A stretch of 64,000 nt of DNA from Bettongia penicillata ogilbyi (GCA_023548195.1 JAJHZJ010000311.1:9997099-10061098), one strand, 5' to 3'. Numbered from the stretch's first letter, positions 42,449 to 54,119 are shown. Numbers and translations: made by a program. Notes: a model not told the origin generated them from the sequence alone.

Positions 42449-44514
42449 CAGAGCCAAGACAGTGAAAACAGGTCAGGAAGTTGTGTGAGCTCTTCCCAGT
42501 TTTCCTCAGAAACAATGCTAAATCAACCTTCCAAAAGAATTCTAGAGCAACCAAATCCACAGAATTGAATCCAAAAAGATGCAAACAATTTTCTAGCCCA
42601 AGAAATTTAGAAGGACTTCAGGAAAGGTCTGGATCACTAGGATAAAAGGGTGGCACAGCCTACCACAGGTAGTCTCTAGGTGAGCCAGTGGGAGGCTCTT
42701 AGCCACAGAAGACCTCAACACCTAAAACTCCATGGTTCTGGCTCAACAGGTCATTGGTACAGCAGGTCAGCTGTGAGACCTCCAGCCCCAGTGCAGCAGA
42801 TAAACTGCCAGCCACAGAGGTCCTGGCAAAGAATGCCAGTGACCAGGCCTCTGGCCCCCAGTACAAGAAGCTTGGGATAGTGCCTCCTGAACCTCAGAAG
42901 CAGAGTTCAACTTTAAAAATGAGCAAAAAACAAACAAAAAAAGAGCACTGACCATAGAAACCCACTATGGCAACAGGAAAGATCAAAATAAAACTCAGAA
43001 GAGGATAATAATGTCAAAATTCCTACATGTGAAGCCTCAAAGGAGAATATGTATTGGTCTCAAGCCCAAAAATGTTCTCTTGGAAGATTTTGAAAAGGAT
43101 TTCAAAAATCAAATAAGAGAGAGAGATGAAAAATTGGGAAAATAAATGAGTTATACTAGAGAATTTTTAAAAAATCAATAGCTTGGGAAAGAAAGCACAA
43201 AAAATGACTGTGGGGAAAAAAAAAACTCTTTTAAAAGTAGAATTGGCCAAATGAAAAAGGAGGTGCAAATGCTAACTGAAGAAAATAATTCCTTAAAAAT
43301 TAAAACTGGGTAAATGAAAACTAATGACTCTATGAAAAATCAAGTTTCAGTCAAACAAAATCAAAAAAATAGAAAAAAAAAGAAAATGTAAAGAATACCT
43401 CATTGGAAAAGCAACTAATCAGGAAAATGGATACAGAAGAGATAATTTAAGAATTATTGGACTACTTGAAAGTCATGATCAAAAACAAAAGAGCTTGGAT
43501 AGCATCTTTGAACAAATTATCAAAAATGAAAAAGAAAAACTACCTTAAGGTACTAGAAGAAGAGGGCAAAATAGCCATTGAAAGAATCCATGATCACTTG
43601 CTAAAAGAGATCCCAAAATGAAAACTCCAAGGAATATTATAGCCAAATTCCAGAACTATCTGGTCAAGGAGAAAATACTACAAGCAGTCAGAATGAAATG
43701 CATAAATTAAGAGCGATAGTGAGGATTACACAGGATTTAGCAGCTTCTACATTAAAGGATCTGAGAGCTCAGATACGATATTTGGGAACACAAAAGAGCA
43801 AAATGGATTATAATTGTTCAGGGGAAAAGGTGGATATTCAAAGAGATAGGGGACTTTCAACCTTCCTCATTAACTAGACTAGAGTTGAACAGAAAATTTG
43901 ATCTTCAAATTCAAGACTCAAAAGAAGCTTAAAAAAGATAAACAGGAAAGAAAAATAACATTAACAATATGGTATTCTGTAAGGTTAAACTGTTTACAAC
44001 CCTACATGGGAAGATGATACTTATAACTCTTAAGACCTACATCTCTAGTAGGGCAGTTAGAAGGTGTATACATAGACAAGAGGGTGTAGGTATAAGCTGA
44101 CTTTCATGTGATGATATTAAAAAAATGAAGGCATAAAAATAAAAGGATAATAATTGGAAAGGGTGAAAAGAGAAAGCAGAATGGGGTAAATTATATCACA
44201 TGAAGAAGTATGAAAGACCTATTAATGTAGACAGAAAGAAGGGAGGAGGCAAGCATTGTTTGAATCTTATTCTCATTGGATCTAGCTCCAAGAGGGAATA
44301 ATACACATATTCAGTTGGGTAGAGAAATCCATCTTACTCTATAGGGAAGTAGAAGGGGAAAGGGGAAAGAAAAGGGAGGGCAGATTGGAGGAAGCTGTGA
44401 TCAGAAGCAAAATACTGCTGTGGAGGGACAACATGAAAGGAGATAGAAAAGTATAGATAGGGGGATTGGATGGAGAGAAAGGCACAGTTAGCAATCAAAA
44501 CTATGAATGTGAAA
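42449..44514 (+). mobile_element. Element D: HAL1-like copy
   Basis: Starts 'cagagccaagacagtgaaaa', closely like A's 5'UTR. Decayed ORF1 runs roughly 42900-43930 ('aggatttcaaaaatcaaata', 'gcaactaatcaggaaaatgg', 'caggatttagcagcttctac'). The 3' region then begins 'aactgtttacaaccctacat' and runs to about 44514, where it is cut inside the first L1-like 3' module ('cacagttagcaatcaaaact'). A 12-bp 'agaatacttagg' is repeated at 42421-42432 and 42437-42448, right at the A/D junction. Confidence 0.78.
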
Positions 44515-46262
44515 GCAAAATATCTGTTAGTATACTTTCTAAGACAAACCCAGGAACTATATGAACACAATTATGAAACACTTTTCACAAAAATAAAAGT
44601 CAGACCTAAACAATTGGAAAAATATCAGTTGCTTAAGGGTAGGCCAAGTTAATATGATAAAAATTGCAATTCTACCAAAAATAATTTATTTCTTCAGTCC
44701 TATATCAATTAAACTACCAAAAGTTATTTATAGAACTAGAAAAGTTATTTAAAAATCTATCTGAAAGAAAAAAAAATCAAGAATGTTGAGGTTATTAATG
44801 AAAGAAAAACACAAAGGAAGGTATTTTAGCTATACCAGATATAAAACTATATTATAAAGCAGCAATCATCAAAACAATTTCTTACTGGCCAAGAAATAGA
44901 GTGGTAGATCAGTGAAATGGATTAGGTACACAAGACCCAGTAGTAGAGGATTAAAGTAATCTATTGTTTGATGAATTCAAAGATTCCAGTTTCTGCAATA
45001 AGATCTCACTATTTGATTTTTTAAAAAAATTGCTAAGAAAACTGGAAAATAGTAGAGTGGAAACTAGCCATAGATAAACATGTCACATCATATCCCAAGA
45101 TAAGGTCAAAATGGGTACATGATTTAGATATAAAGGTGGTGCCATTAGCAAATTAGGAAATCAAGGGATGGTTTACCTGTCAGATTTATGGAGAATGGAA
45201 GAATTAATGACTGAACAAGAGATAGAGAAAGTTATGAAATGCAAAATGGACAATTTTGATTACATTAAATTAAAAAGGTTTTGCCCAACTAAACTAATGC
45301 AACCAATATCAGAAGGAAAACAGGATTGGAAGCAATTTTTACAGGTAGTGTTTCTGATAAAGGCCTCATTTCTTAAATTTATAAAAAAAACAATGAAATT
45401 TATAAGAATACAAATCATTCCCCAATTGAAGAATGGTCAAAGGATATGCATGGGCAATATTCAGATGAAAAAATTAAGACTATCTATAGTTATGCAAAAA
45501 AATGCCCTAAATCACAATTGATTAGAGAAATTCAAATTAAAACAACTGAGATACCACCTCACATGTAACAGACTGATTAACACGACAGAAAAGGAAAATG
45601 ATGGGAGTTGGAGAAGATGTGGGAAAATTGGAATACTAAAGCATTGTTGACAGAGTTTTGAACTGATCCAAACCATTCTGAAAAACAATTCAGAATTATG
45701 TCCAAAAGGTATTCAAATTGTGCATACCCTTCAATAGGTTTGTATTCCAAAGAGATCATTAGAAAAGGAGAAAGGACCTATATGTACTAAAATAATTATA
45801 GCAATTCTTTTCATGGTAACAAAGAATTGGGAAATGGGGGAATGCTCATCAATTGAGAAATGGCTGAACAAGGTGTGGTGTATAAATGTAATAGAATACT
45901 ATTGTGGTATAAGAATGATGAGCAGGTGGATTTCAGAAAAACCTGAGACTCAAAAGATCTGATTCTGAGTGGAGTGAGCAGAAGTAGGAGAACATTGTAT
46001 AGCAACATTGCAAGATGGTCAACATTGACTGACCTAACAATAATACAATGATCCAAGACAACTCCAAAAGACTCATGATGGAAAATGCTGTCTCCATCCA
46101 GATAAAGAACTATAGAGTCTGAATGTCTATCAAAGCATACCATTTTCACCATTTTTTGTTGTTTGTAGCTTTTCCAATTTGTTCTGCGTCTTTCACAACA
46201 TGACGAACATGGAAATACATTTTCATGGTTAACCTATATAGACATGTACAACCAAAAAAAAA
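44515..46262 (+). pseudogene. L1 ORF2 3' third plus 3'UTR, 5'-truncated
   Basis: Encodes, in broken frames, the post-RT part of L1 ORF2p. 'VNMIKIAILPKIIYFF' (near 44650-44700) parallels the human INIVKMAILPKVIYRF block; 'PDIKLYYKAAIIKT' (near 44840) parallels PDFKLYYKATVTKT; 45168-45521 includes KMDNFDYIKLKRFCPTK; then 'EEWSKDM' and 'REIQIKTTEI' near 45430-45550. Many stops and frameshifts. The 3'UTR has 'tttcacaacatgacgaacat' and ends in an A-run (46253-46263). This is the only reverse-transcriptase-related coding sequence I recognise in the cluster. It may be an insertion into D, but I see no target duplication. Confidence 0.88.
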
Positions 46263-46268
46263 AGGAAT

Positions 46269-46403
46269 ACTTATATACATATACATGTATACACAGGTAT
46301 ATATAACTTTTCTATCTATATATAATCTAAAAAAATAATACTTGCATACACCTGTATGCACAGGTATATATAACCTTTCTATCCATAGGTAAAAAAAAAA
46401 ACA
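46269..46403 (+). repeat. Two tandem copies of an about 68-bp unit
   Basis: 46269-46339 and 46340-46403 share 'cacaggtatatataac', then 'tttctatc(t/c)ata', and both start 'actt..atacat/aca'. The unit is TA-rich and directly follows the L1 A-tail. Confidence 0.7.
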
Positions 46404-46627
46404 CTTGGGAAGGAGCTGAGATGACCCTAATCCCCCCTCCTTATAATTGTGTGATACAATCAAAATACCTCCACCCTTATATGGCAGATGCTTATTCCTA
46501 TAAAAGCAGAATATACCTGGATTCCTGGAGGGCTCTTCCAAAGCCTCTCTGCCTTGGTGAATTGAATAAACTTTTAACTTTCACTTCCTGAATTTGCTTC
46601 ATTTAATCAAGGCAAATGTCCCAACAA
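46404..46627 (+). mobile_element. Candidate solo LTR fragment
   Basis: Has a TATA-like 'tataaaagcagaatatacct' (46499-46518), then 'agcctctctgccttggtgaa', a polyadenylation-type 'gaataaac' (46563-46570), and ends 'caaatgtcccaaca', consistent with an LTR terminating in CA. No clear TG start or target duplication, and no adjacent internal retroviral genes. It could also be another promoter-bearing repeat. Confidence 0.45.
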
Positions 46628-46689
46628 GGATTTATTTTAACATATAGAAATAAAAAGAAGGAAACCAACTTTTAGTAACTGTTTCCTCT

Positions 46690-47170
46690 GCACCAGGCAC
46701 TGTACTATCTGTATTGCCAAGGCAATACGCAAAGCCCTGGTGATGACTATGAATACACCAGCATAGTTCTCAAATGCAAAATATAAAAGAGTCTATATAG
46801 AAGGCAGAAGAAAAACCTTTATTTAAGCACCAGAAAGCCAAATCCCTGAATCAGAAAGTAAAATCTATCACGGTGACCAAGAAGTTAATAACCATGATCG
46901 CTGCAAGGGGCAAAGCCATTCTCTAGCCTCCCTCCCCTCAGCCAGAGCCTTCTCACAAGCAAATACTCATGATCCTTAGCCTTGCCATGCCTGCTGCTTG
47001 AGTCCTCTCCCCTCTGTCCCAACTGCACTCACTCACTTTCTCCTCGTTCTACTCCACCCTTCCTGTTCCACCTGTTCATCAAGCTCCTCCCACCACATGT
47101 GACTTAGGCTTCCAGGGGACTTAGGCAGATCATATAAACCTATTAATGAATAAGAAAGATCTTTCCATTT
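46690..47170 (-). mobile_element. Candidate LTR, reverse orientation
   Basis: Read on the minus strand it has a TATA-like element (complement of 'atcatataaacctatta', 47128-47144) and a downstream AATAAA-type signal (complement of 'cctttatttaag', 46817-46828), with C-rich unique sequence between ('ctcctcccaccacatgtgac', 'cctcccctcagccagagcct'). It is unusually GC-rich for this area. Ends are not defined and no retroviral genes flank it. Confidence 0.4.
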
Positions 47171-47174
47171 AAAT

Positions 47175-47535
47175 CACTATTACACTCTCTCATTTTATGT
47201 TCACAACAACTCTGAGTAGGAAAGGCTATTATTCTACCGCTTTTACTGGAAGCTGAGTTAGAAGGAAACAGACAGGCAGGGAGGTTAAATGTCTTGCCTT
47301 GGTTCATCTAGATACTAAATGTTGCAAGCCATATTTGAACTCACGTCTGCCCATTATGCTACCTCCATACCCTCTTAAGGGAATATTAAAGGTTGTGAAA
47401 TCCACAGGCAAAGATCTGTAGATGAACAAACTGAGGCAGAGAAAAGTAGAATGACTTGTCCAAAGTAACAGAGGTGGTAAGCAACAGGATCTGAGCCCAT
47501 ATCCTCTGACTTAAGTCCAAAATACTTTCCTTATA
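47175..47535 (-). mobile_element. MIR-like SINE fragments, reverse orientation
   Basis: 47175-47385: 'acactctctcattttatgtt', 'cacaacaactctgagtagga', 'taaatgtcttgccttggttc', 'atttgaactcacgtctgccc'. 47400-47535: 'gatgaacaaactgaggcaga', 'atgacttgtccaaagtaaca', 'gatctgagcccatatcctct'. Both are decayed. Confidence 0.65.
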
Positions 47536-47539
47536 TGGT

Positions 47540-50015
47540 ATTGGTTAATTCCTCTTCAAAATGTATTTAGCCATCCTATGAACTTCATAAAAACGATACC
47601 TGAATTCCTTAGTCGTTTCTAAAATCATTATTTATTTGAAGTTTTATCCTGACTTTTCGCTATTTTCTCTTTGCCTCTAGCCATAGTTATAGAATTATAA
47701 TAAAATCCAAAAAGAAAAAAAATGTTATTGAAGGATTATTTTTCCAATAGCTAAGACTTACAACATTGAAAAGGCTTTTAAACTATCAGGTTGATAAGTT
47801 TAACTTTCTTTTAAAATATGAAAAACAATAGATTAAATTAGAAAATAGTCTTGAAACACTGACTTTGAGCATACCATCCTCAGCAGATTTTTACCAGTAC
47901 TGGATCTACTCTTCCTGAGAGATGTCACCATTGTTGAATGCTCTACAGTCATAGTCTGTAATGATATTGTGTGTAACTGAACAAGTTATGAAACCCTGTT
48001 GCTACATGTGACTATTTTACAGTGAGGACCAGTTGCATATAACTTAGGCAGAGAAAGAACTTAGGTGACCCTACGCACAAGCTTTGGAAATGAGGCTCTG
48101 CTGAAAAGATTTTAATATTAGGTGATAAAAAAAAAATGCCTAGGGACAGTTAGGTAGACAGGATGTCATCAGGCAGTCAGGACAGATTTGTCTTGGAACC
48201 AAGGGACAAAATGTCAATCACATGGAGCCTCAAGTCTCTTTTCTGAGATAAGATTTTAATAGCTAGGTTTCACACTATCTGAGCATGGGTCAGGCCCAAA
48301 AGCAAGAACCCTTCCTCAACTGAGTAAGTGGGAGGTGTGGTTAGACTAGAGGGCCAAACAGCCTTAGTGGCAAGATGAGTAAAAGATAATTAGAAGTGAA
48401 TGGAGGAAGTCAACGGTGCAGTGAAATCCAGCTAGGACCTTCCATATCCTGCCTATCTATAAGAGTCCATCCCTAGTACTTCACAAAACAGATAAGGGCA
48501 GGGTGAATATGAGTGCATAAACTGTCTTTCTTTCTAATCCTGGTGATCAGTTTACCTTCAAATATAAAAAAAAAAACGTTTAGGTTGTTTGGTTTGGGAA
48601 GACTTTGCAGACTCCTAGCTTATACTTGCTGATTTAATTGTTCTTTCAAAATTAATATGATTAAAAACTATCCAACTATGTTTTCCTTTTGTGAGTAATT
48701 CCTTTGAAAGGCAATAGGGACAGTATGAGGGAGGGGAGTTTTCTTGGTGCAGAAATAGATGTTCACACACTTAAACTTCTGATTAATGGGAGGTACGCTA
48801 TCATTAATAACTCTATGAATTAATAAGCTATGAAAGCCAGAGAGAATGTAATTTTAATGCCCAAAATCACTTCTGATGTTGTGTAGAACATAGAACCAGT
48901 GAGATAGAGTACTTGGTCCAGTACTTGGTCTTTATTATTGAACAGGATTAGGCAACTAACTGAAGAGCAGCATTCCCTAGCCATCAAATAGACAGATATA
49001 TTCTAGAGTATGTGATTGCTGCTATAGCTTAATTATTTCATATTTTTAAGAATATCCCAAAGCTATTTAGGAGAAAGTATTACTCAGTGGCTATCGAGGT
49101 CGCTAGCTCCAAGTAAACAATGTTCTATTCAAATAGGGAAGTAATGAAGAAGGATGGTTTTCTCCACTTATCTTGGATTTAGAAAGTTCTTTGCTATACA
49201 TTCTTTGGAGGGCAATCATGAACATTGACTTTATATTCCCCACCGTGTATACATCAAGTCTTTGGGGCCACAGGGGCATACAAATTGATCAGTGTCATAC
49301 TAAACTGTAGATGAGAACTCCCCCCGCCAAAAAAATGTAAAAATATCATTTCAGTGTTAAGAAATTACTTTCAAGGTCAAAGGGAATACTAACAGAATGG
49401 CACTTTTTAGAAAGCAATATATCTTTTTTTAAAATAACAAACTAAAATATTCACCACATTTCAAAGTGACTTGACATACCTTCCCAAATTATGATGTCAT
49501 TTAAAAAAGACAGGAGCAAAAGCATTATATATAAATCTAGAAAGAATCTCAAATATCACACAAAGTTTCCCAAGGTAAGGAATCTCACCTCTGGAGGCAC
49601 TGGGACAATCTGGGAGGGAGGGGGGATGAAAGCAGCATTGAATGTAATTGGGGGGTCTTTGAATAAAAATAAGAATGTGGTAGAAGCATAAGGAAAGATG
49701 AGAAGACAAGAAAATTTTGAAAAATTATTCCTACATATTTCATCTGTTGTGTAACAGCTAAAGTTGTAGTGATTATATTATTTCCTAAATAATCACACAG
49801 AGTTAAAGCTACAACCAATCAGTAGTCAAACACTGAGAGATCTAAACAAGCAAGTGACAGTAAATGACTCTGTTGCACATTGTCAGGAAGTCCTACTGGA
49901 CTGCATCACTGCTACATTAGCAGGGACTTGTTTACAACACAATACTATACGTGTACATGACACAATATTATAGCATCAAAATTTCAATGCAGGAAATTTA
50001 CAATAAATTATTAAA
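47540..50015. other. Unassigned sequence
   Basis: About 2.5 kb without a gene. 48100-48540 has LTR-like compositional features ('taagagtccatccctagtac', 'gcataaactgtctttctttc'), but I cannot define it. Overlapping frames at 49491-49818 have no recognisable product. Confidence 0.5.
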
Positions 50016-50020
50016 TTTAA

Positions 50021-50035
50021 GATGTGTCATTTAAA

Positions 50036-50069
<34 letters not shown>

Positions 50070-50089
50070 TATCTGAAATGACACACATT
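50021..50089. repeat. Palindromic AT-rich repeat
   Basis: 'tgtgtcattt' at 50023-50032 is the exact inverted partner of 'aaatgacaca' at 50076-50085. The spacer is (AT)n with 'taaaatatata' arms that are themselves near self-complementary, so the whole forms one long foldback. Weaker pairing extends outward ('aaatttaag' against 'attttaaa'). Confidence 0.8.
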
Positions 50090-50204
50090 TTAAAAAAAAA
50101 TTAAGTATTTAAAGAAAGTAGAATTCCAAAGGGTCACTGAGTGATTTTTTTAAAAAGGGGGCAGCAGGCCAAATGAGCTTGGGAAACTCTGACTTAGATA
50201 AACC

Positions 50205-50325
50205 TGATCCTTTTCCAGAAAAAGTAAATGAGGAACATAGAGGTTACCTGGTTTGACTAAATAATTCAGTAAATAGCATAGACAAAAATCTGAGCCCTGC
50301 TACTCTGATACCAAAAATAATATTT
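50205..50325 (-). mobile_element. MIR fragment, reverse orientation
   Basis: 'aaagtaaatgaggaacatag', 'aggttacctggtttgactaa', then 'atctgagccctgctactctg': weak but ordered MIR-like blocks. Confidence 0.45.
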
Positions 50326-50329
50326 CTTT

Positions 50330-50700
50330 TTCTCTTACACATGATACCAGTGTTATTCAAGATATTTACATTTAGGAGGACAAGTCAATTATTTTTTAAA
50401 ACTTTTAATTTTTTTTCACCATAGATCAGAATCATTTTGGCAATGTGCATGAATTGTGATGCATATAAGGAAAAGAAACCTTTGGGTTGGTTTTATTATT
50501 ATTTTATTATTGCTGTATTATTAATTTTATTGCTTTAATATTCACTTTGGCTTTTTTTTTATTTTATTACTCATTTATTTCTATTTTGCATAGTCACATA
50601 GGTATTGTATTCCATACTGAGAGCTTTATGGTGCCAAAGGATTTAATATTTTAAAATACAAATATTTTAATTTTAATATTTAAAATACTAATATTTTCTA
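50330..50700. other. Unassigned A/T-rich sequence
   Basis: Runs such as 'attattttattattgctgta' and repeated 'aatatttaaaatactaat' make simple AT-rich sequence; nothing else seen. Confidence 0.6.
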
Positions 50701-50702
50701 GA

Positions 50703-50960
50703 AAGGCAGCTGAGTGGTACAGTGGATAGAGTGTTGGGTCTAGAATCAGGAAGACTCATGTTTGGAAGTTCAAAACTGGCCTCAGACATTTATTAGCTAT
50801 GTGGCCCTAAGGAAGTCACTTAACCTTGTTTGTCTCAGTTTGTAACTATAAAGTGAGTTGTAGGAGTCATTGTCAAACTACTCTCGCATTTTTGCCAAGA
50901 AAACCCCCAAATATGGTTATGAAGAGTCAGGCATAACTAAATGCAAATAAATTTAAAAAA
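50703..50960 (+). mobile_element. SINE family I, full length
   Basis: 'aggcagctgagtggtacagt', 'ggatagagtgttgggtctag', 'gcctcagacatttattagct', 'agtcacttaaccttgtttgt' and 'aagagtcaggcataactaaa' in order, ending in an A-rich tail. Confidence 0.93.
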
Positions 50961-51081
50961 ATGAACAACCTCTAAACTCCTGGGTTTTGTTTTAAGACAT
51001 CTGGTTCACTTTTGTACTTGCCCCCATAGTAGGACCAGCCATACCTTATTAGATTTTTTTTCCTCTAGATAAAACTTTAAT

Positions 51082-51093
51082 AATAAAACCAAA
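51082..51093 (+). repeat. 5' target-site duplication of element E
   Basis: 'aataaaaccaaa' recurs exactly at 54120-54131, after the A-rich tail of E. Confidence 0.88.
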
Positions 51094-54000
51094 GGCTGGG
51101 GGGTGTGGCAGTAGGGGATGGTGGAGCTAAGATGACAGAGTAGAAGGATGGACCTGCTCTAGCTCTCCCCCCACAGCTGATGAAATACCTGTAAAAAAAT
51201 GACTCTAAACAAATTCTAGAGCAGCAAAAGCCACAAAACAACAGATGGAAACAGATTTCCAGCCCAAGGCAGCCTGAAAGGCCAACAAGCAAGGTCTATT
51301 GCATGGAGCTCAGAGTGGAACACAGTCCAGGCCTGGGCCATAGGCACACCTGGAGTGGGCTTCAGGGCACAGAATCACAGGCAGCACTTGTGGTTCCCAG
51401 ATTTCTCAACCCTCAAGTACCAAAGACAGCTTCAAAGGTCAGTAAGAAAGCTCTTTCACCTGAGTGAGAGGGGAACAAGGTCTGGCCCTGCCCCTGCCCC
51501 AGGGCGGCTGCAGTAACTGTAGTAGCAGTGTCCACTTTTGGAACCCTTGGCCTAAACACCCTGAGGGAATCAAGCAGCTGATCTGGGTCTCAGTTCCGAG
51601 TGGCTGTTATAGAGTGAGGAGTGCTGGTATGGTGGAGCTGGTGGTAGCTGTGGAGAGGGAATCCTACTTGCAGATCCAGAGCAGAAAAGAATGTTTGTGG
51701 TTGCTCCCAGACCAGAGTGCCACCTTGGAGGAACAGAGAACTTACAGGTCCCTAGAGTATACTCTCCACTTGACAAAAGACTTAAAAGTCAAGTAACTGG
51801 CTAGGAAAACGCTCCAAAAAGAGAAAAAAAAATAAGACTATAGAAGGTTTCTTTCTGGGTGAAAGGTATTTTCTTTCATCCTTTCGGATGAGGAAGAACA
51901 AAGCATCAGAAGAAGATAAAAAAGTCAAGGCTTTTACATGCAAAATCTCCAAAAAAATTATACAATGGTCTCAGGCCATGGAAAAGCTCAAAAGGATTTT
52001 CAAAATCAAGTAAGAGAAGTGAAGGAAAAATTGGAAAGAGAAATGAGAGTGATGCAAGAAAATCATGAAAAGGGAGTCAACAGCTTGCTAAGGAGACCCA
52101 AAAATATGCTGAAGAAAATAACACCTTTAAAAATAGACTAACCCAAATGCCAAAAGAGGCCCAAAAAGCCAATGAAGAAAAGAATGCTTTAAAAAACAAA
52201 ATTGGCCAAATGGAAAAAGAGGTTCAAAGCTCACAGAAGATAATAGTTCTTTAAAAATTAGAATGGAGCAGATGGAAGCTAATGACTTTATGAGAAACCA
52301 AGAAATTAAAAAAAAACAAGCCAAAAGAATGAAAAAATAGAAGACAATGTGAAATATCTTACTGGAAAAAACACTGACCTGGAAAACAGATCCAGGAGAG
52401 ATAATTTAAAAATTATTTGTCTACCTGAACACCATGACAAAAAAAAAAAAAAAAAAAAGAGGCTAGACATCATCTTTCAAGAAATTATGAAGGAAAACTG
52501 CCTTGATATTCTAGAACCAGAGGGTAAAATAGAGGTGGAAAGAATTCACTATTTACCTCCTGAAAGAGATCCATGAAGGAAAACTCCCAGGAATATTGTA
52601 GCCAAATTTCAGAGTTCCCAGGTCAAGGAGAAAATATTACAAGCAGCCAAAAAGAAACAATTTAAGTATTGGGGAAATACAATCAGTATAAAACAGTATT
52701 TAGCAGTTTCTACACTAAGGGACTGAAGGACTTGGAATATGGTATTCCAGAGGTCAAAGGAGATAAGATTAAAACCAAGAATCACCTACCCAGCAAAACT
52801 GATTATAATACTTCAGGGGGAAAAATGGAATTTCAATGAAATAGAGGGTTTCCAAGCATTCTGAAAAAAACAAAGCTGAATAGAAAATTTGACTTTCAAA
52901 CCCAAGAAGCAAGAGAAACATGAAAAAGTAAACAGGAAAGAGAAGTCTTTAGGAACTCATTAAAGCTGAACTGTTTACATTCCTACATGGAAAGATGTTA
53001 TTTGTAATTCATGAGACCATTTTCAATATTAAGATAGTTAGAGGGCATGTATATATGTACGTATATGTATATGTATGTGTAGGTGTGTGTGGGTACACAT
53101 GTATGTGTATATTTTATATGTATAGGTATGCATATGTACGTGTGTGTATGTGTGGGTATATATGTGTAAGTATGTATATATGCATGTGTGTATATATGTA
53201 TGCATATATAAATATATATACATATAGAGAGAGAGAGAGACAGAGAGAGAGAGAGACAGAGACAGAGACAGGGACAGAGACAGAGGGCATAGAGTGAACT
53301 GAATATGAAGGGAGAATATCTAAAAAAATAAAATTTCCTGTTGAATGGAATGCACTAGGAGTAAGACAAAGGAAGATGTAGAATGTAGCAAATCACCTCA
53401 CATAAAAGAGGGAAGAAGAACTTTTACAATGGAAGGGAAGAGTGGGAAGATGAAAGGAAATAATTGAGCCTCACTCTCATTTGATTTGGCTTAAGGAGGG
53501 AATAACATACCCTTAGTTGGATATAGAAATCTATTTTACCCTGCAGAAAGGCAAGGGGAAAGGAGATAGGAGAGGGAAAATAATAGAAGTGACAGCAAAT
53601 TGGGGAAAGGGATAATCAGAAGCAAGCCCTATTGTGGGAGGACACATCAAGGGAGAAAATGGAATAAATGGAGGGCAAGATAGGACAGAGGGAAATATAG
53701 TCAATCCTTTACAACGTAACTATTATGGAAGTGCTTTGCATTGTTACATATGTATGACCTATATTGGATTACTTGTTTTCTCAGTGAGGGTGGATGGAGA
53801 GGGAGGGAGGGAATATGGTACTCAAAACTCTAAGAATGAATGTTAAAAATTGTTTTAACATGCAACTGACAGTTGAGATATACAGGCAATGGAGTATAGA
53901 AATCTATTTTGCCCTACCAGAAAATAGAGGGGAAGGGGGATAGAAGGGTAGATAATAAAAGGGAGGACAGACTGAAGGATGGAGTGAGTGACATGCATGC

Positions 54001-54119
54001 TGTCCTGAGATGGGAGGTAGGGAGGGATGAGGAGAAAATTTTGAATTCAAAGTCTTGTGGAAGTGAATGTTGAGAACTGAAAAAATAAATAAATTACATA
54101 TTTTAAAAAAAGAAAAAGG
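51094..54119 (+). mobile_element. Element E: complete but decayed HAL1-like retrotransposon
   Basis: About 3.03 kb with 12-bp target duplications. The 5' end reads 'ggagctaagatgacagagta' after a G-rich leader. The 5'UTR runs to about 51810. ORF1 occupies about 51811-52915, with start ATG changed to ACG and several frameshifts; 52349-52576 still reads LENRSRRDNLKII. The 3' region has a microsatellite (53045-53285) and two L1-like 3' modules (about 53520-53840 and 53885-54080). No ORF2. An A19 run at 52441-52459 sits inside ORF1. Same layout as C, so the ORF1-only form was inherited and not created by local deletion. Confidence 0.9.
53045..53285 (+). repeat. TATG/TGTA array followed by (GAGA/GACA)n in element E
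   Basis: Starts 'atgtatatatgtacgtatat', shifts to TG-rich repeats, then about 60 bp of 'gagagagagacagagacaga'. It occupies the slot of the CA array in element C. Confidence 0.92.

Noticed and set aside
46146..46541. 131-codon minus-strand frame
   Set aside because: Crosses the L1 tail, a TA-rich tandem repeat and an LTR-like segment; not a coherent protein.
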